Shown piece by piece: positions 37,068 through 49,219 of a stretch of DNA of 64,000 bases. The translations under genes were made by a program, and so were the position numbers. Under the pieces are notes generated by a model that did not search any database, was not told the DNA's origin, and saw only the letters and a list, made by a program, of their open reading frames with translations. The stretch lies in the NCBI GenBank assembly GCA_025677815.1, contig JAIXMP010000007.1, positions 372,001-436,000 on the forward strand. The letters are read 5' to 3'. This DNA is from Phascolomyces articulosus. Lineage: Eukaryota; Mucoromycota; Mucoromycetes; Mucorales; Lichtheimiaceae. Every line of letters starts with the position of its first letter. Position 1 is the first letter of the stretch.

Positions 37068-40000
37068 TCGGAGATCTTCTCATAGTCTAATCATTCATGT
37101 TTAGTTCAAAGATAGTCTAAACAACAACTAATAATATGTAAAACTGGTTTTGTACAAAGAGAATGATAAACAAAACGAGCAATCTTGCTTGTCGATCGTC
37201 GATCGTGGTTGTTGTACATGCAAAAAAAACTCCGGCTGAGAAACTGTTAGTGTAAAAAGAGGACCAATCTATATAAAATGGTGTCCGTTTAACCAACTGC
37301 TAGCTTCATTTCTGGCTATGCATGATTTATTCTTGGAACTTTTCAACATCAACATGAAGGTTTATTAAGACATCATTTTTACTATAACTTAATTATTATG
37401 CAATAACAATTCATATAAGCACCATCTGCTACCATATGGTAATAATATAAGATCCCATACATACAAATATGTAAGAGCTCTCGTGTTTTTCACCTTTGTG
37501 TGTGAACTTTATACTAAAATACTGTCGCTACGCACCAGGTATAACTTTTATACGAGGAGTATAAAATATGATATAATAATAGAAATAAGATTGAATGCTA
37601 CTACAGTAACCAAATCGATGTTCCTTCATTATTACTTTGTATTCTTTGTTTTTAGTATAAAGAAAGTTGGGGCAACGCATCAGGAAGAAGTGTAAATGGG
37701 ATTTTTTTTTCTTTGTCAAAGATGCTCAACCATTCAGTCCTGGATCCAATAACTGCGTGTTGATCTCTTGCTATACACTAAGTTCAGATATATATTAGCA
37801 TTTGAAAGGAAAAGAAAGTGTGAGGTAATTGATATGTTTCGTTGTATGTGTATTATCATTGTAAAATATGAATATGTATATGAATATGGACTACTTCTTG
37901 GTCTATATATTACAATCTCGGATTCTTTGTTCAATGATAATGACTCAACGTTGAATATGGAAAGAATAACTCCCATTGAAAATCAATATATCAGTAAATT
38001 GTTCAAAAAAAAAAAAGAAACTTTTTCTAAACGAGATGGTTGTGAAAGAGTCTGGTAGTTGTTGTGCTTTTTCAGATAGAATATTTGACTTTGATAAACC
38101 AGTTGTTATATAGGCCAATCTTCTTCGAGGTCTAACGCGAAAGACTACAGAACTTTATATAACCAAATGCCTGGTAATATATGGTATATTATGTCGTTCA
38201 AACAACCTCTTCTACTACAAATTTTCCTACACGCTTTTATCAGCTTACCCCACAAAAGGGAGACATCTTCATCCTAAAATAATAAAAGTAGAATACATGT
38301 TTTTTCGGGTGGTAGTGCGAAAAAACAGAAAAACGTTATGCTACATATCCTAAACATAGATATAAGCTTTATGGAATGAGTTTTTCGTTTTGCTCAGTAA
38401 ATATCTCCGCACTCATAAAGTAAGAATTGTTTGTGTTTTAGTCAATAGATGCTTACTTCTAACATTTCTACGTATCTGTATAAGTTGTTGTGTAGCATCA
38501 GTAATTCATATCTCAAATAGTGGCACCTGAGGTTGTAGATAAAAACGTATCAGTAACAAAGTTTATTATTTGGCTAATATCACAAAAGCATGAAGAATTA
38601 CTCTGATTCTGTAATCTTGATTTATGAACACAAGAATAATTATTGCTGATCATTACCATGTTGTCACCTTTATAATTAAAGGATCATCAAACGCCTTCTT
38701 TTTAGATTTGTATATAAAAATAATAATCAGCTGATGAAAATATTAAACCTGCTGATTATAATAATAAAGAAGGGGGAGGAGACGAGGGTTACATCGCCGA
38801 TCCTTTACAACGATCTGCTGTTCACTTTGATTGGATCCCTTAGTGATCTGACTGTCGTTAACTTTTAAATGATAATCCACCTATTATCCGTTTAATACTG
38901 TAGATTGTGTAGCCATAAAGAAAATCACCCCTTAAAGAAGTTAGTAAAGTATATATAATAGAACAAAAGTACTATTCTTTTTTCTTTCTTTTTTTTTTGC
39001 AGGAACAAGATCGATTTAAACTATTGCGTATGATAAGAATTAGCAAATAATGATGAATTGATATGGAATGTCGATCCAAACTGAATAATCATCCTTTCTC
39101 TATCCCTTATTAATAAAAAGAAGGATATGATACTTTTTATTCTCCCTCCTCCCCCAGTAAATACTCCAAGCATATTAAACACGAGGTCATCATCATGTGT
39201 GGAGTTGTTTTTGTTTTTGTTTTTCCGTCACTCTTATGATTTGTTTGTATACTATAACCTTCTTTCCACTCCTCCTGCAGGTACTTTTTCTTACTACTAT
39301 TATTATTACTGTCATTATATAGTTGGAAGAAGGATTATCCATTCTTTGTTTACCATTTCTTGCAGGATTATATTGCATTACGAAACGCCTTTTATAAAAA
39401 AAAAAGGATGGGTTTAAACTTAAAAATTGACGTTTTCCATTATTATCTTTCTCATCATCATCATGATTAGTGTAATATGTTTCAAAATAAGTATTATTTA
39501 CTATGACAACAACAATATCAAAAACATTATTTAACTTGTCTTACGTAACACTGAAATGAATAATCGAGATACCTGTAAATGATTTGTTGTTCTCTACCCT
39601 TTAGCTCTTATTTTATTACCCTTTAAAAAGAAGAGGTGTTTGGTGCAACTTTTAAAACTTATCTAACTCCTGAAACATATTCCTTTTACCCCGCAATCTC
39701 TTTTTATTCCTTCTATGTTATACGATCGATGGGCCCATTATATAATTAAGGTCCCTTTCTTTCAACAAACCTGACCCTCCTTTCTCCCCCCAAACATAAC
39801 CAAAGATGTTCATTTTATTGTATTAAAAACCGTTTATTTATTATTTCTAAGATATTTGAAACTGATTGAAATACATAGGTTTATCTTAATTGTTTGGCAT
39901 TAATAAAAGCAGGAAAAGTTCTTAGTTGATATAGGAACAATATATACTAATCTTGTTCATTACTTCCTATGCTTCTTTATAAAGATTAATTGCGTATACT

Positions 40001-40354
40001 ACACTATCGACTTTATATTACATCTACAAGTATTTGACAAAACTATTTCATATAAATACCATGATGATACGAAGAACATGTAATATTCATATAATAATAG
40101 CACGACATCGTTATCTTTAGGATAGTAGGGTTCCTCTTTCATCTATATAATTAATAATTCAACTTCAGTACGTATATAAAATGTATATAACAATTAAATT
40201 AAGTAAAAGAGCTAAATATGATATGTAACAGCCTTATTGGCATTGAAGCATTGTTCATATCAATTAAATACATCATCAATTTATTTATTCACTAAAAACT
40301 GAACTGTGTAATTGGTTTTTTTTAACGCTAAAAACATAGTAAATTATCTATACT

Positions 40355-40558
40355 AGTTTTCCCTGACTTTGAAAAACAGGGAATCTTTGAGGGAAATTTA
40401 ATACAGCAATTTTTAAGGTAACATTTTTTTATTAAAATGGGTTTTTAATCACATTAATTTATTAATAGTACCTTCCCTTTCACATCTCTTTTTGATCCAC
40501 TAATTGTATAGCCTTTGTCATAAGGATTTCCCTGCGTTTCCCTGATCTAAGGAAAACT
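40355..40558. repeat. Imperfect inverted-repeat pair, possible MITE relic
   Basis: The left arm AGTTTTCCCTGACTTTGAAA, then AACAGGGAATC...AGGGAAAT, matches the reverse complement of the right arm, AGTTTTCCTTAGATCAGGGA, then AACGCAGGGAAAT, with a few gaps. About 205 bases separate the outer ends and the interior is AT-rich without an ORF. No clear target duplication is visible. Confidence 0.4.
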
Positions 40559-42596
40559 CAAATGAGCGAAATGACCAACACTGCATATTTGTGAATATCC
40601 AACAAGTTTTAATTTGAATAGGGATGAGGTAGACATGCAAATAAAAGATAAGAATAATATTCTATTATCTATATTGAACCATTGATGTTTTGTGTATAAT
40701 TTTTTTAAATGAATTACTCATGTAGATTTTCCAAGTAGTTTACTGAAGAGGAATCTAATTGTCAGGAAAGAAGTTCCATTTATAGCAATAGTGGTTGTAA
40801 GCCCTATGCAAACCTAGAAATTGACGCAGATTGTACTTATAATTTATTCTCTTTTTCCTTCCACTTTTTATTATTATTTGCTACCTATGTCATTTAGGAA
40901 GATATATTGCCGAAACAACGAAAATGCTTCAAATTTATTGTGGGTTATGGTGTATTACTTGCATTATTTGGATTGATTGAACAGTATAAACAAGGAAGAA
41001 GATATCCAAAAACTTTCTTTCGGACGAGAGTATAAAACGAACGTAAAAGTATACAGATGCACAAGAGGTTATTAAAAAATTAGTTTTATAATATTTAATG
41101 GTGCTTTTTATAAAGGAGGTACGATCTCGCTTATGTCTGAAACTATAAATACTTGAAATCAATCTGCTATGTGACATGTAAAGGAATTTATATCAAATAC
41201 CCTTCATATTGTGGATCAAGTTGTAAATAGAAGATCATACACAAAAATTTGAATCAGTGCACCAGCTCCTTATTTTTTGAAATTGCCTAATGCCTGGTTT
41301 GGATGTAAAAACATTGAACTTTAAGTGTAATATATAGAAACAGTTAGTTGAAGATGATTTGGATGAAGATGATGATTCAAGTGTGGAAGTATATCTTACT
41401 GATTTGACACTCCCCACTTTCAGCCGATGCTGCTTCTGCTTCTTCAAATTTTTAAAATAGAGACAAAAATGAATGGATAGAAAGGGAAGAAAATGGTCGA
41501 AAAAAAAAGGAATATTCCTCAATACAAGTAAGAAAAACATTAATGTTTTGCAACAGAATAACAACCAGTAGCAATGTCATTATGAACCATTTCCCACCAC
41601 GCTTATTCGCTTCTGTAACACCAAATCTTAAGATGATCCAACTGATTTTGATGCATGGGGTTAAAAGGTTCGAAACTTTGGATCAAAGATAAAAATCAGA
41701 ATGTTTTAATTTATAATGTTTGATGAGTGTATAAGCTAACTAAGTATAGAAAAGTTGGATGTGGAATATCTATAAAAAACAAGTGATATTGATGTGATGA
41801 TAGATCAATGCTACAAACTTTGAATATAATTGCGTACTACTCATAGTACAGTTCTATAGAGTATCTGATGGTATCCTTTTTTTTATGAATCATATAATAC
41901 CTATTGTTTGATGATGGCACTATTATATATTGAATAAATTGAAATGTAACTTTGATTAGATAATCATGTATTTGATTTCAACGATCACTGTTCAAAGGCA
42001 CAACTCACACTTTAATTATAAAAAGTTTATAGATAACCCTCTCTTTAGTATTCCAACATCACGTAATAAAGGCAACATTGATAGTAATGATAGTATATAA
42101 TGATAGAAATCGAGATAAAGGAATATATTCTAGATGAAAAAAATAAAAATAATAATGTTGGATGATTAAATAATAAGGTGACATGAGAAAATCTCATTGT
42201 CCATAATACAGTTGGAGAATGATTTATCCGAGTGAAAAAAAAACAGGGTATTTAGAATGGTGTGCTTTTTGCAAAGTGTGAAGAGGAGGGAGACCAGAGA
42301 CCAATAATAATGCTGGAATGAATTTTCCTCCGCTTTGCCTGCGGAATCGAACTTATGATGATGATGATGATGATGTGGGAAGAACAAAAAAAAAAAAATA
42401 AAGTATTTTTTTTTTCCCCTTTTCTTTCCCGCTTTTTTTTATCTCTTTTTTTTTTATCTCGTTTTTTTTTTTCTGTTATCATATATTACAATAATAATCA
42501 TAATCATAATTTCTATACATAAACATATCCATTCATACACACATACAACCTATTTATATATACCATCAACATAAAAATAATAACACTATTAACAAC

Positions 42597-43901
42597 ATGG
42601 GCATGGTGAAAAGGTTCAATAGTCATGATTTATCTAACGTAAAGCCTCAACTTCCACCTGTCGAAGTACATATTGAAGAAGCACCTGTTTACTTTATCGG
42701 CCCAGCAACAACAGATAATCCCATGTCCCATGTTCGTACTCGGCTGATGGGACATGTTTTATTTAACGACAGAAAACTCAAATGGAATCGTATTACTTTA
42801 CAGTTTAGTGGTAAAGCAGGGCTGGATATCCAAGCACCAGTAGCAGCGTTACCAAGGGAACTGGCAGGTGACGAAGCTGGTAGTAATAGTAAAGCAACAA
42901 TGCGGTTAGACTCGACCATGTCTGTTTGTAAAATCGAAAAGGAACTGATTTTCACAGGCGAAAAAATTATTGAATTTGGTTTACATCTTCCAACTACATT
43001 ACCTGCGTCCACTCGAACAAAACATGCTTATGTCGAATATACTTTGGTTGCTAACTTTTCTGGTGGTATGTTCTTTAAAAAATATCGGATCCAACACTCC
43101 GTCACTTTGTGTCGACACTATTTACCAAGTCCAAGTGCAATGATACCCTGCATCGAATATAATAATGCACGCGAATGGTTCGAATGGTCAGCAGAAGTAC
43201 CCAAAGCAGTTGCAATAGAAAGTGGCGAAATTGTGATTGCATTAAGGTGGAGCGTAGAAAAAGAACTTGTCGAAGTGGATCGAGTGGATCTGGCTTTGGA
43301 GGAAATAGAAACTTATAGGTAAAGAAAGGAATAAAAAGGGAGATGGAGGGAGGATGTTGTTGGTTATTTGTACGATCTCCCATTTCTCTCATCCATAGGT
43401 GTATGTTGTCTATATTGTATATTACACAAAAAATGATACTTATCTTTTATCTTTTCAATGTTTATTTATCTATTAAGATTTTCTACAAAATCTGGCATAC
43501 ATAACTTACCACCAATGATTAGTCGATTCCCTCCCACTCCATACCATCCACCCACTTATTCCGGCAATTCAGAAACACATTTTATCCGAACACCTATTCC
43601 AGTCAGTACACCAGTACACAGAGTTTCACGACCTGTTCGAACACACATATTCAATCCATTCTTAGACATTTCACATCGTCTTCGTCTTGTCATTCATTTT
43701 ACAACATCTCCTTCATTACAACCTGAACCATTGATCCTCGAGTACCCCATCATCGTCACAGACTATCCTGCAGACCAGCCCTCTGTTTCACCCATGGTAG
43801 GGGGCGACGAAGCAGTGTGTGTTGACTTTGACTTACCAGAATACACACCACAATACTCCATAGAGGATACCACTTTAAATGACCAACATAACAATGGATA
43901 G
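42597..43901 (+). CDS. Arrestin-related trafficking adaptor (ART family)
   Basis: Two exons (42597-43318 and 43478-43901) join in phase 2 and give 381 residues. The first exon holds an arrestin-N-like fold: VEVHIEEAPVYFIGPATTDN, then VRTRLMGHVLFNDRKLKWNR, then the central YVEYTLVANFSG. An arrestin-C-like beta region follows (AEVPKAVAIESGEIVIALRW and ISHRLRLVIHFTTSPS). In the C-terminal half are PPTY (in YHPPTYSG, about residue 257) and LPEY (about 367), the PPxY/LPxY motifs that bind WW domains of Rsp5/Nedd4 ligases. ARTs recruit that ligase to plasma-membrane transporters for ubiquitin-driven endocytosis, so this role is likely here. The start ATG follows a long A-rich leader with no competing upstream ATG in frame. 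Confidence 0.9.
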
Positions 43902-44435
43902 AACTACCTCTCATCTCATTTTTATTTGCGCTCAATCACCATTTTGTAAATCTTATGCATATTCTCATGTTTTATATTCACCTTTACTAATTACTTGCAC
44001 GTTGTTTAATTTAAATTTTATTAAAATATAATGAAAAAAGTCCTGTTGAGAGGAAATTTTGGAAATGAAGGACCAATTATGACAATTTGTCGGTGCTGAC
44101 TTAAGATAAGACAGGAAGCTGAACCAACGTAGAGCAATTTTTTTCTTGGTTGTTCCATCTGAAATATATATTATCCGTTCACAACATATTTCTTTTTGTT
44201 GTTATATAATGAATGTAAATGTGAATGTAGATCACTTTTTTGATGGAGTGCTTCTAGTCATGAAGCACAAATATATTACACCAAAGAACCATATTCTATA
44301 CAGCAGATCATTTGTATATACACAATCCAACTTCCACAACATGTTGATTATAAACACAAAACAATAAATCCAGAGAGAAGAGTTATATACATAAATTAAA
44401 TTAAGTAGTAACATGTTTTATTAGTATCAAGACTA
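43902..44435. other. Intergenic, convergent 3' flanks
   Basis: AT-rich spacer between the arrestin gene and the helicase gene. No exon is supported. Confidence 0.5.
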
Positions 44436-46981
44436 TTACTCTAAACTTGATAGAGCAGCATTATAATTTTCTTCGAATGGTTCTAATTTTTTATGATCAA
44501 TTCGCAATGGTTTCATTTGTTGCAAATGACCTGCCTGTCGCAGCATATCCTTGAAAGGCCTGGCTTCTTGCTTTTCTACAAGTGAGTAAGCTTCACCCGT
44601 GCGACCAGCACGAGCTGTTCGTCCAACACGGTGAATATACTTGTCCATGAAATATGGAACATCATAATTGATGACAACTGCCACATTATCCAAATCGATA
44701 CCACGACCAATTAAATCTGAACAGATTAGCCTATTGTATAACAATGCAAATATATATATATATATATATTAATAAAAGTGTCTCTCTTTTTTTCGCTTAA
44801 CTTGAATGCTAATACATATATAAATACACTTACAGATTGATTTCGCCATTTGCAAATTTCTTAAGTAACGTCTTTCGTTCTGATTTTGCCAACTCGCTAG
44901 AGTAATCAGCAACAATAATCTTGTCATGATCCTTTTGTCGAGCTTCATATGCTTCGACTAACATTTGTAATCGTCTTGTTGAATCGGTGGATCGAGTAAA
45001 GCATAAACAAGATCGAATATTAAAGTGATGTAAAAGATAGATCAAGTGGAGAGGTTTCAATTCTAAGGAGCACACAGTCATGAATTCTTTGAGACCTTCG
45101 GGTGTTGTATAATCTGGTACTTGTTCTGCATCTGCTGATCGTTGAACAGAAATATACTCAGGTTCTGTCAAATGAAGACCTGCTATTTTGGCCGGGTTTT
45201 TAGTCAGTGTAGCGGAAAACAATAATTTTTGGACCTATTTATATATAAAAACAAGGGATTCAGTAAGAAGTCAAGTTATCCCACTAAAGCATCGACATTC
45301 TATCCATTCTACATAATCGCTAATATTATATATTAAAAAAAAGCCATACCGTGGGTACTTTGACAAGATCAATATCCGTTCGTGGCAAATCAAAAGTAGA
45401 CCTTAAAAAGTTAGGTGCAATTGCATCTGGTTCTCGGACACTATCATCACGTTGTTTCTATATTAGTAACGAATACTAGAAAACAGCATAAAAGCAGTTC
45501 CATCATTCCTCCCATATTCTCAAACAATATCACTTACTCGTTTTTATCTGTCTTGAAACTAAATGAAGTATCACACTTATCTGTGGAGGGCCGGGTTGCC
45601 GTTAATATTTGATTTAACCAATCGTTATAGTTTTGATTGAGTAACTGATCTGCTTCATCGATTACCAAGAATCGTAAGTGCTGTAAGCTGAAATTGCGTG
45701 TTTCCTTGATATGATCTGTGAGACGGCCTGGTGTAGCAATCAAAATATCTACTCGACTTTGTCCACCTGGAAGACTATTGAGAAAGAAAATGAATGAATG
45801 AATCTTTCTATCCACTTAAAAGTATAAAATAGAACCCCGTTTCAATACTATCTATTACTTACTCGTCTGTATTTTTACCAACCAACATTTGTTGTTCACG
45901 CGCCATACTATGCTGACCCACAGCAGCTCCAACACGAAGATTGGTTCCCTTTACAAAAGCTTCAAATGTTTCCTTGACCTGAATGGCCAATTCACGTGTA
46001 GGCAAGACAACAAGAGCTCTCAATCGTGTTACAATACGTTTTGAAAGAATATCAATAATGGGTAATACATAGGCTATAGTTTTTCCACTTCCAGTAGGTG
46101 CAGAAACACATAAATCGCCGGGTGATCTTCGAGTATCGTATAGTGCTTGTCGTCTCAAAAATACTGGAATCACTGCCAATTGTACTAGATAGATTTGAAA
46201 TGTTATCAGTTGGATTCTTTTTTTTTTTTTTGTCTCATGAACAAATTTTATGCTTTGGTTTTTTTTTTTTACCAGCAAAAAAGCTTGTAAAGCCTAGATC
46301 ACGACATCTTTGTACAAGATGATCTGAAACTCCTGGTAACGCATCCAAATCACAGTTTTCACTTGGAGAAATAACTGTCGGTAATAAAAGCCAATCCGGA
46401 ATACCCATGTTTCGCAAAAGCTGTATATCTTCTTGTGTTCTTTCGGCTGCATTGCCCAACATATCTGGAAACGCGACAATTCCTTCTTCTTCTTTTGAAT
46501 CATCTTCAACTTTGTCTTTTTCCTCTCCTTCATTACCACTATCGCTATTTTCTTCCCTTTCGTCTTCTTTTTCTTTATCTTCCATATAATTATCTTCCAC
46601 TTCCTGGTCTGATGTATTTGATACACTGTCTCCCTGTTTCCCACCAGCTTTAACGTTTTCAAGGTTGCTATCCTGGTCATTTTCAGCGATCAGATCGTCA
46701 TTCTCTTTTTCGTCATTACTCTCTTCATGTTCTTTTTTTGAATCGGCAATATTGATGGACTTGTTGATCGTATCCTTTTTTCGACGTTTCTTTTCATTCT
46801 TTTTTGATACTGGCGTTCGATCTTTAGTAGGTTGAGGCTGTGGTTGATCGTTGTTTGCTTTCCGTTTCCGATTTGCCTTTTCACGAAGTTGTTGTAAACG
46901 TTCATTCTTTTTCTCAAAAGTTCGTTCAGATTCTTTCGAGTTATCGTCATCGTCTCCTTGGTATCGTGCAATGGAAAACAT
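44436..46981 (-). CDS. DBP6: DEAD-box RNA helicase, DDX51/Dbp6-like
   Basis: Six exons give about 690 residues. The first 200 residues are highly charged (Lys/Glu/Asp) with basic nucleolar-type signals (KKNEKKRRKKD). The helicase core follows with every motif: VQLAVIPVFL entry, APTGSGKT (I), PTRELA (Ia), TPGRL (Ib), VIDEADQLL (II), SATLTKNP (III), CFTRSTDSTRRLQ (IV region), CSDLIGRGIDL (V) and HRVGRTARAG (VI). The segment before motif I (ISPSENCDLDALPGVSDHLV) and the 'L.LTEPEYI' spacing match the DDX51/Dbp6 branch. That protein acts in the nucleolus on early 60S ribosomal precursor assembly. The start is the first ATG of a clean frame (MFSIARYQGDDDDN). A (TA)n run lies in the last intron. Confidence 0.94.
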
Positions 46982-47267
46982 TTTTGCTTAAAGTATAGGG
47001 ATCGATGAACAAAAAAAAATCAATTCAGAGTGGCATATTTATTGTCAAAAAAAAAATATTCATCCACCGCTTTGAATAAACATCAATTGAAAAATATATA
47101 TATATATATATATATGATTGTTTGTAGTTTATTAAATATTATAGTTATTATTTGTTATTACTGGGATAGATTGAAAAAAAAATGTCATGTTGATATATAC
47201 AAAAAGAAAAAAAAAGTATAAGTGAAGTAAATGGTATATCTATGGTATGCTAAAAAAAAGAAAGGAA

Positions 47268-48474
47268 TTATGAGGTATTATGTAAAAGTGGAGTGCGCTC
47301 ATCTCCTTCATGATGAGTTGCACTGTCTCTTCTAGTAACAGGTGATGCACCACTTTCAACATCACCTGGTGATGTATTATTATGATCGTGGTCATCATTT
47401 TCGTCAGGGTTGGTGTATTTGGAAGTATTTGAATAATCATTTCTAAGTAATGTTGGGTTCACCTTGACAATAGTATCTACGATCCAAAACTGGACTGCAT
47501 TCATTATACAGGGAAATCTAAAAAAGTACGGTATGTAAATAATATGAACGATTCAGATGGATTAACAATATATGTTATATAATTCATCAATATATATATA
47601 TCAAAAAAGCGAAAAACAACTTACATAAACATCACAAATACTACCTGGTAGCGATAATTGCCACGTGTCCAGCGCAGGGCCCAATTGCCAACATCAAACA
47701 AAAAGGGACAAAGACAGAACAACCCCAAAACGCAAAGTTTCATAAGAGCTTCAGATAGAATAAATACTCCTGTCTGTCTTGCCCATGGTAATAAACGTCG
47801 ACGTAAAGGTGGAGGACCATATTCTCCACTTTTAATATATCGTACATTAAGATAACGTGCCAAGAACCATTGTAATGAATGGAGCCAGAACCAAAGGATA
47901 CCCACACCAATGGTTGTATCCACGAGGACGTTCAAAAAATACCATACACAAAGATTGGTCTTGGGTCCATTTATAGGTCTTCCAACCAAATAACTTACTG
48001 CCAAATTCAAAAAATGAATCACACCTGCACCTAAAAATTGCTTGCTAACATCCAATGCCCTGTTATTGTTGTTACCGTTGTCGTTGTTAATAAAAAAAAT
48101 AAAATGAATTTTAATATACATTGAATAGACAATATATCACCCTCCGAGTTTCTATTTCTCTTTCATGTATCCAAATTTTACCATATAGGGACGGGTCGTT
48201 GAGGTCGTTCTCGCCAACGTTTATATACAAGAACTAACAAAGCTGTAGTGGCCAAACTAACTTGAACAACAATAGCGAAACTGTCTAAAAGTTTACACCC
48301 TTCGTCGTCACCAGAATTAGAACAATCACCGACAAGTGCATTGCTTTCAACTGGAATAAGATCGGAGATCGGCTCCGAAGGAGCCATTTTAATTAACCTT
48401 GGATCAGCAAATAACAATTGTGGATGACGAGACGTCAGAATAGGGAATAATAACATTTGCATATTGCGCAACAA
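47268..48474 (-). CDS. STIMATE (TMEM110)-family multipass membrane protein
   Basis: Three exons join in phase 2: 48474-48182, about 48064-47622 and about 47518-47268. They give about 325 residues. Family features: CKLLDSFAIVVQVSLATTAL (TM1), WYFLNVLVDTTIGVGILWFW (the conserved N-x-x-x-D-T-T-x-G core), LPWARQTGVFILSEALMKLC, and FIFPCIMNAVQFWIVDTIVK (last TM). The acidic, Ser/His-rich tail ends RTPLLHNTS. The animal member STIMATE sits in the ER and promotes STIM1 activation at plasma-membrane contacts; fungal relatives are annotated as vacuolar or ER membrane proteins of unknown role. Translation could instead start at Met-30 (48387), which would give a shorter luminal N-terminus. STIM/Orai partners are not visible here. 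Confidence 0.88.
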
Positions 48475-49219
48475 AGATAAAATAAAGAGTGAAGAAGAGG
48501 GAAAAAGAAAGAAGGAGGAGTGGAAAAAAAAAACGAGAGTAAATGTTAGTTGGATAATTCATTATATCTCATTGGTTACCCGCGTCACTTATTGGGGGCA
48601 TTTCACATTTTCGGGGCTTGGGTAAAAGAAAAAGAAAGGGGTTTGAGGGGTGTGTCTGGGGGAACTTCAAATATACATAAACCAAATGATGATCGCATGA
48701 ATTTTTCAAACTGTAGTAATATGAGTTGTTCTTGTGAACGGATTTTCTTCAAATATAAACTTGGTTGGTAAAAGACTCATATAATAAATAGCATAGAAAG
48801 TACATTCTATTTGTTTATAGAATAAATGTATTATTTGTTGTTTGACGCATGATAATAATAATAATAATAATAATAATATGCGATGAATGAGTTTATTCAT
48901 CTTTTAAAATGCATATTAGTTACTTTAAACATTTAAAAGTTTGGGTTGGCGCTGGCTGAAAACACCCAAGATAACAAATATGGTAGGTGCTACGGCCAAG
49001 CTATTTAGCTTGGCGAGTTTTATTAAAACTATTATTATCATCCCAAAAGACAAACGATTCTTATATTAAAGATATAACATAGTTTATTATTGTTATTGTT
49101 AAATAATATGAAAAAGTATGATATGAAACACATATATAAATGAATACATTTGTTTTTTTTTACTTTTGACAGCAAAAGAACCTAAAACTATAAAATCTGA
49201 GATCCAGACTCTTTTTTCT
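48475..49219. other. Intergenic with hairpin and (AAT)n repeat
   Basis: It contains the upstream region of the STIMATE-like gene, an (ATA/AAT)n run at about 48851-48878, and a perfect 8-bp-arm inverted repeat GCCAAGCT-attt-AGCTTGGC at 48995-49014. No exon is seen. Confidence 0.55.

Larger units (their letters stand above)
36217..42596. other. 6.4-kb gene desert with decayed repeats
   Basis: No intact gene is seen. It contains the upstream region of the C2H2 gene (GA/CT tracts to about 36650), a coding-like fragment at 36882-37067, an inverted repeat with 9-bp arms at 38723-38759 (ATAATCAGC...GCTGATTAT), an inverted-repeat pair at 40355-40558, a possible two-exon fragment on the minus strand at about 41230-41460, and poly-T/poly-C runs before the arrestin gene. 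Confidence 0.45.

Noticed and set aside
41650..41690. Possible tRNA B box (GGTTCGAAACT)
   Set aside because: No matching cloverleaf or A box upstream. Chance match.
46294..46971. Other minus-strand frames in the Lys/Glu-rich start of the helicase
   Set aside because: They are out-of-frame readings of charged low-complexity codons. Only the frame starting at 46981 leads into the helicase motifs.
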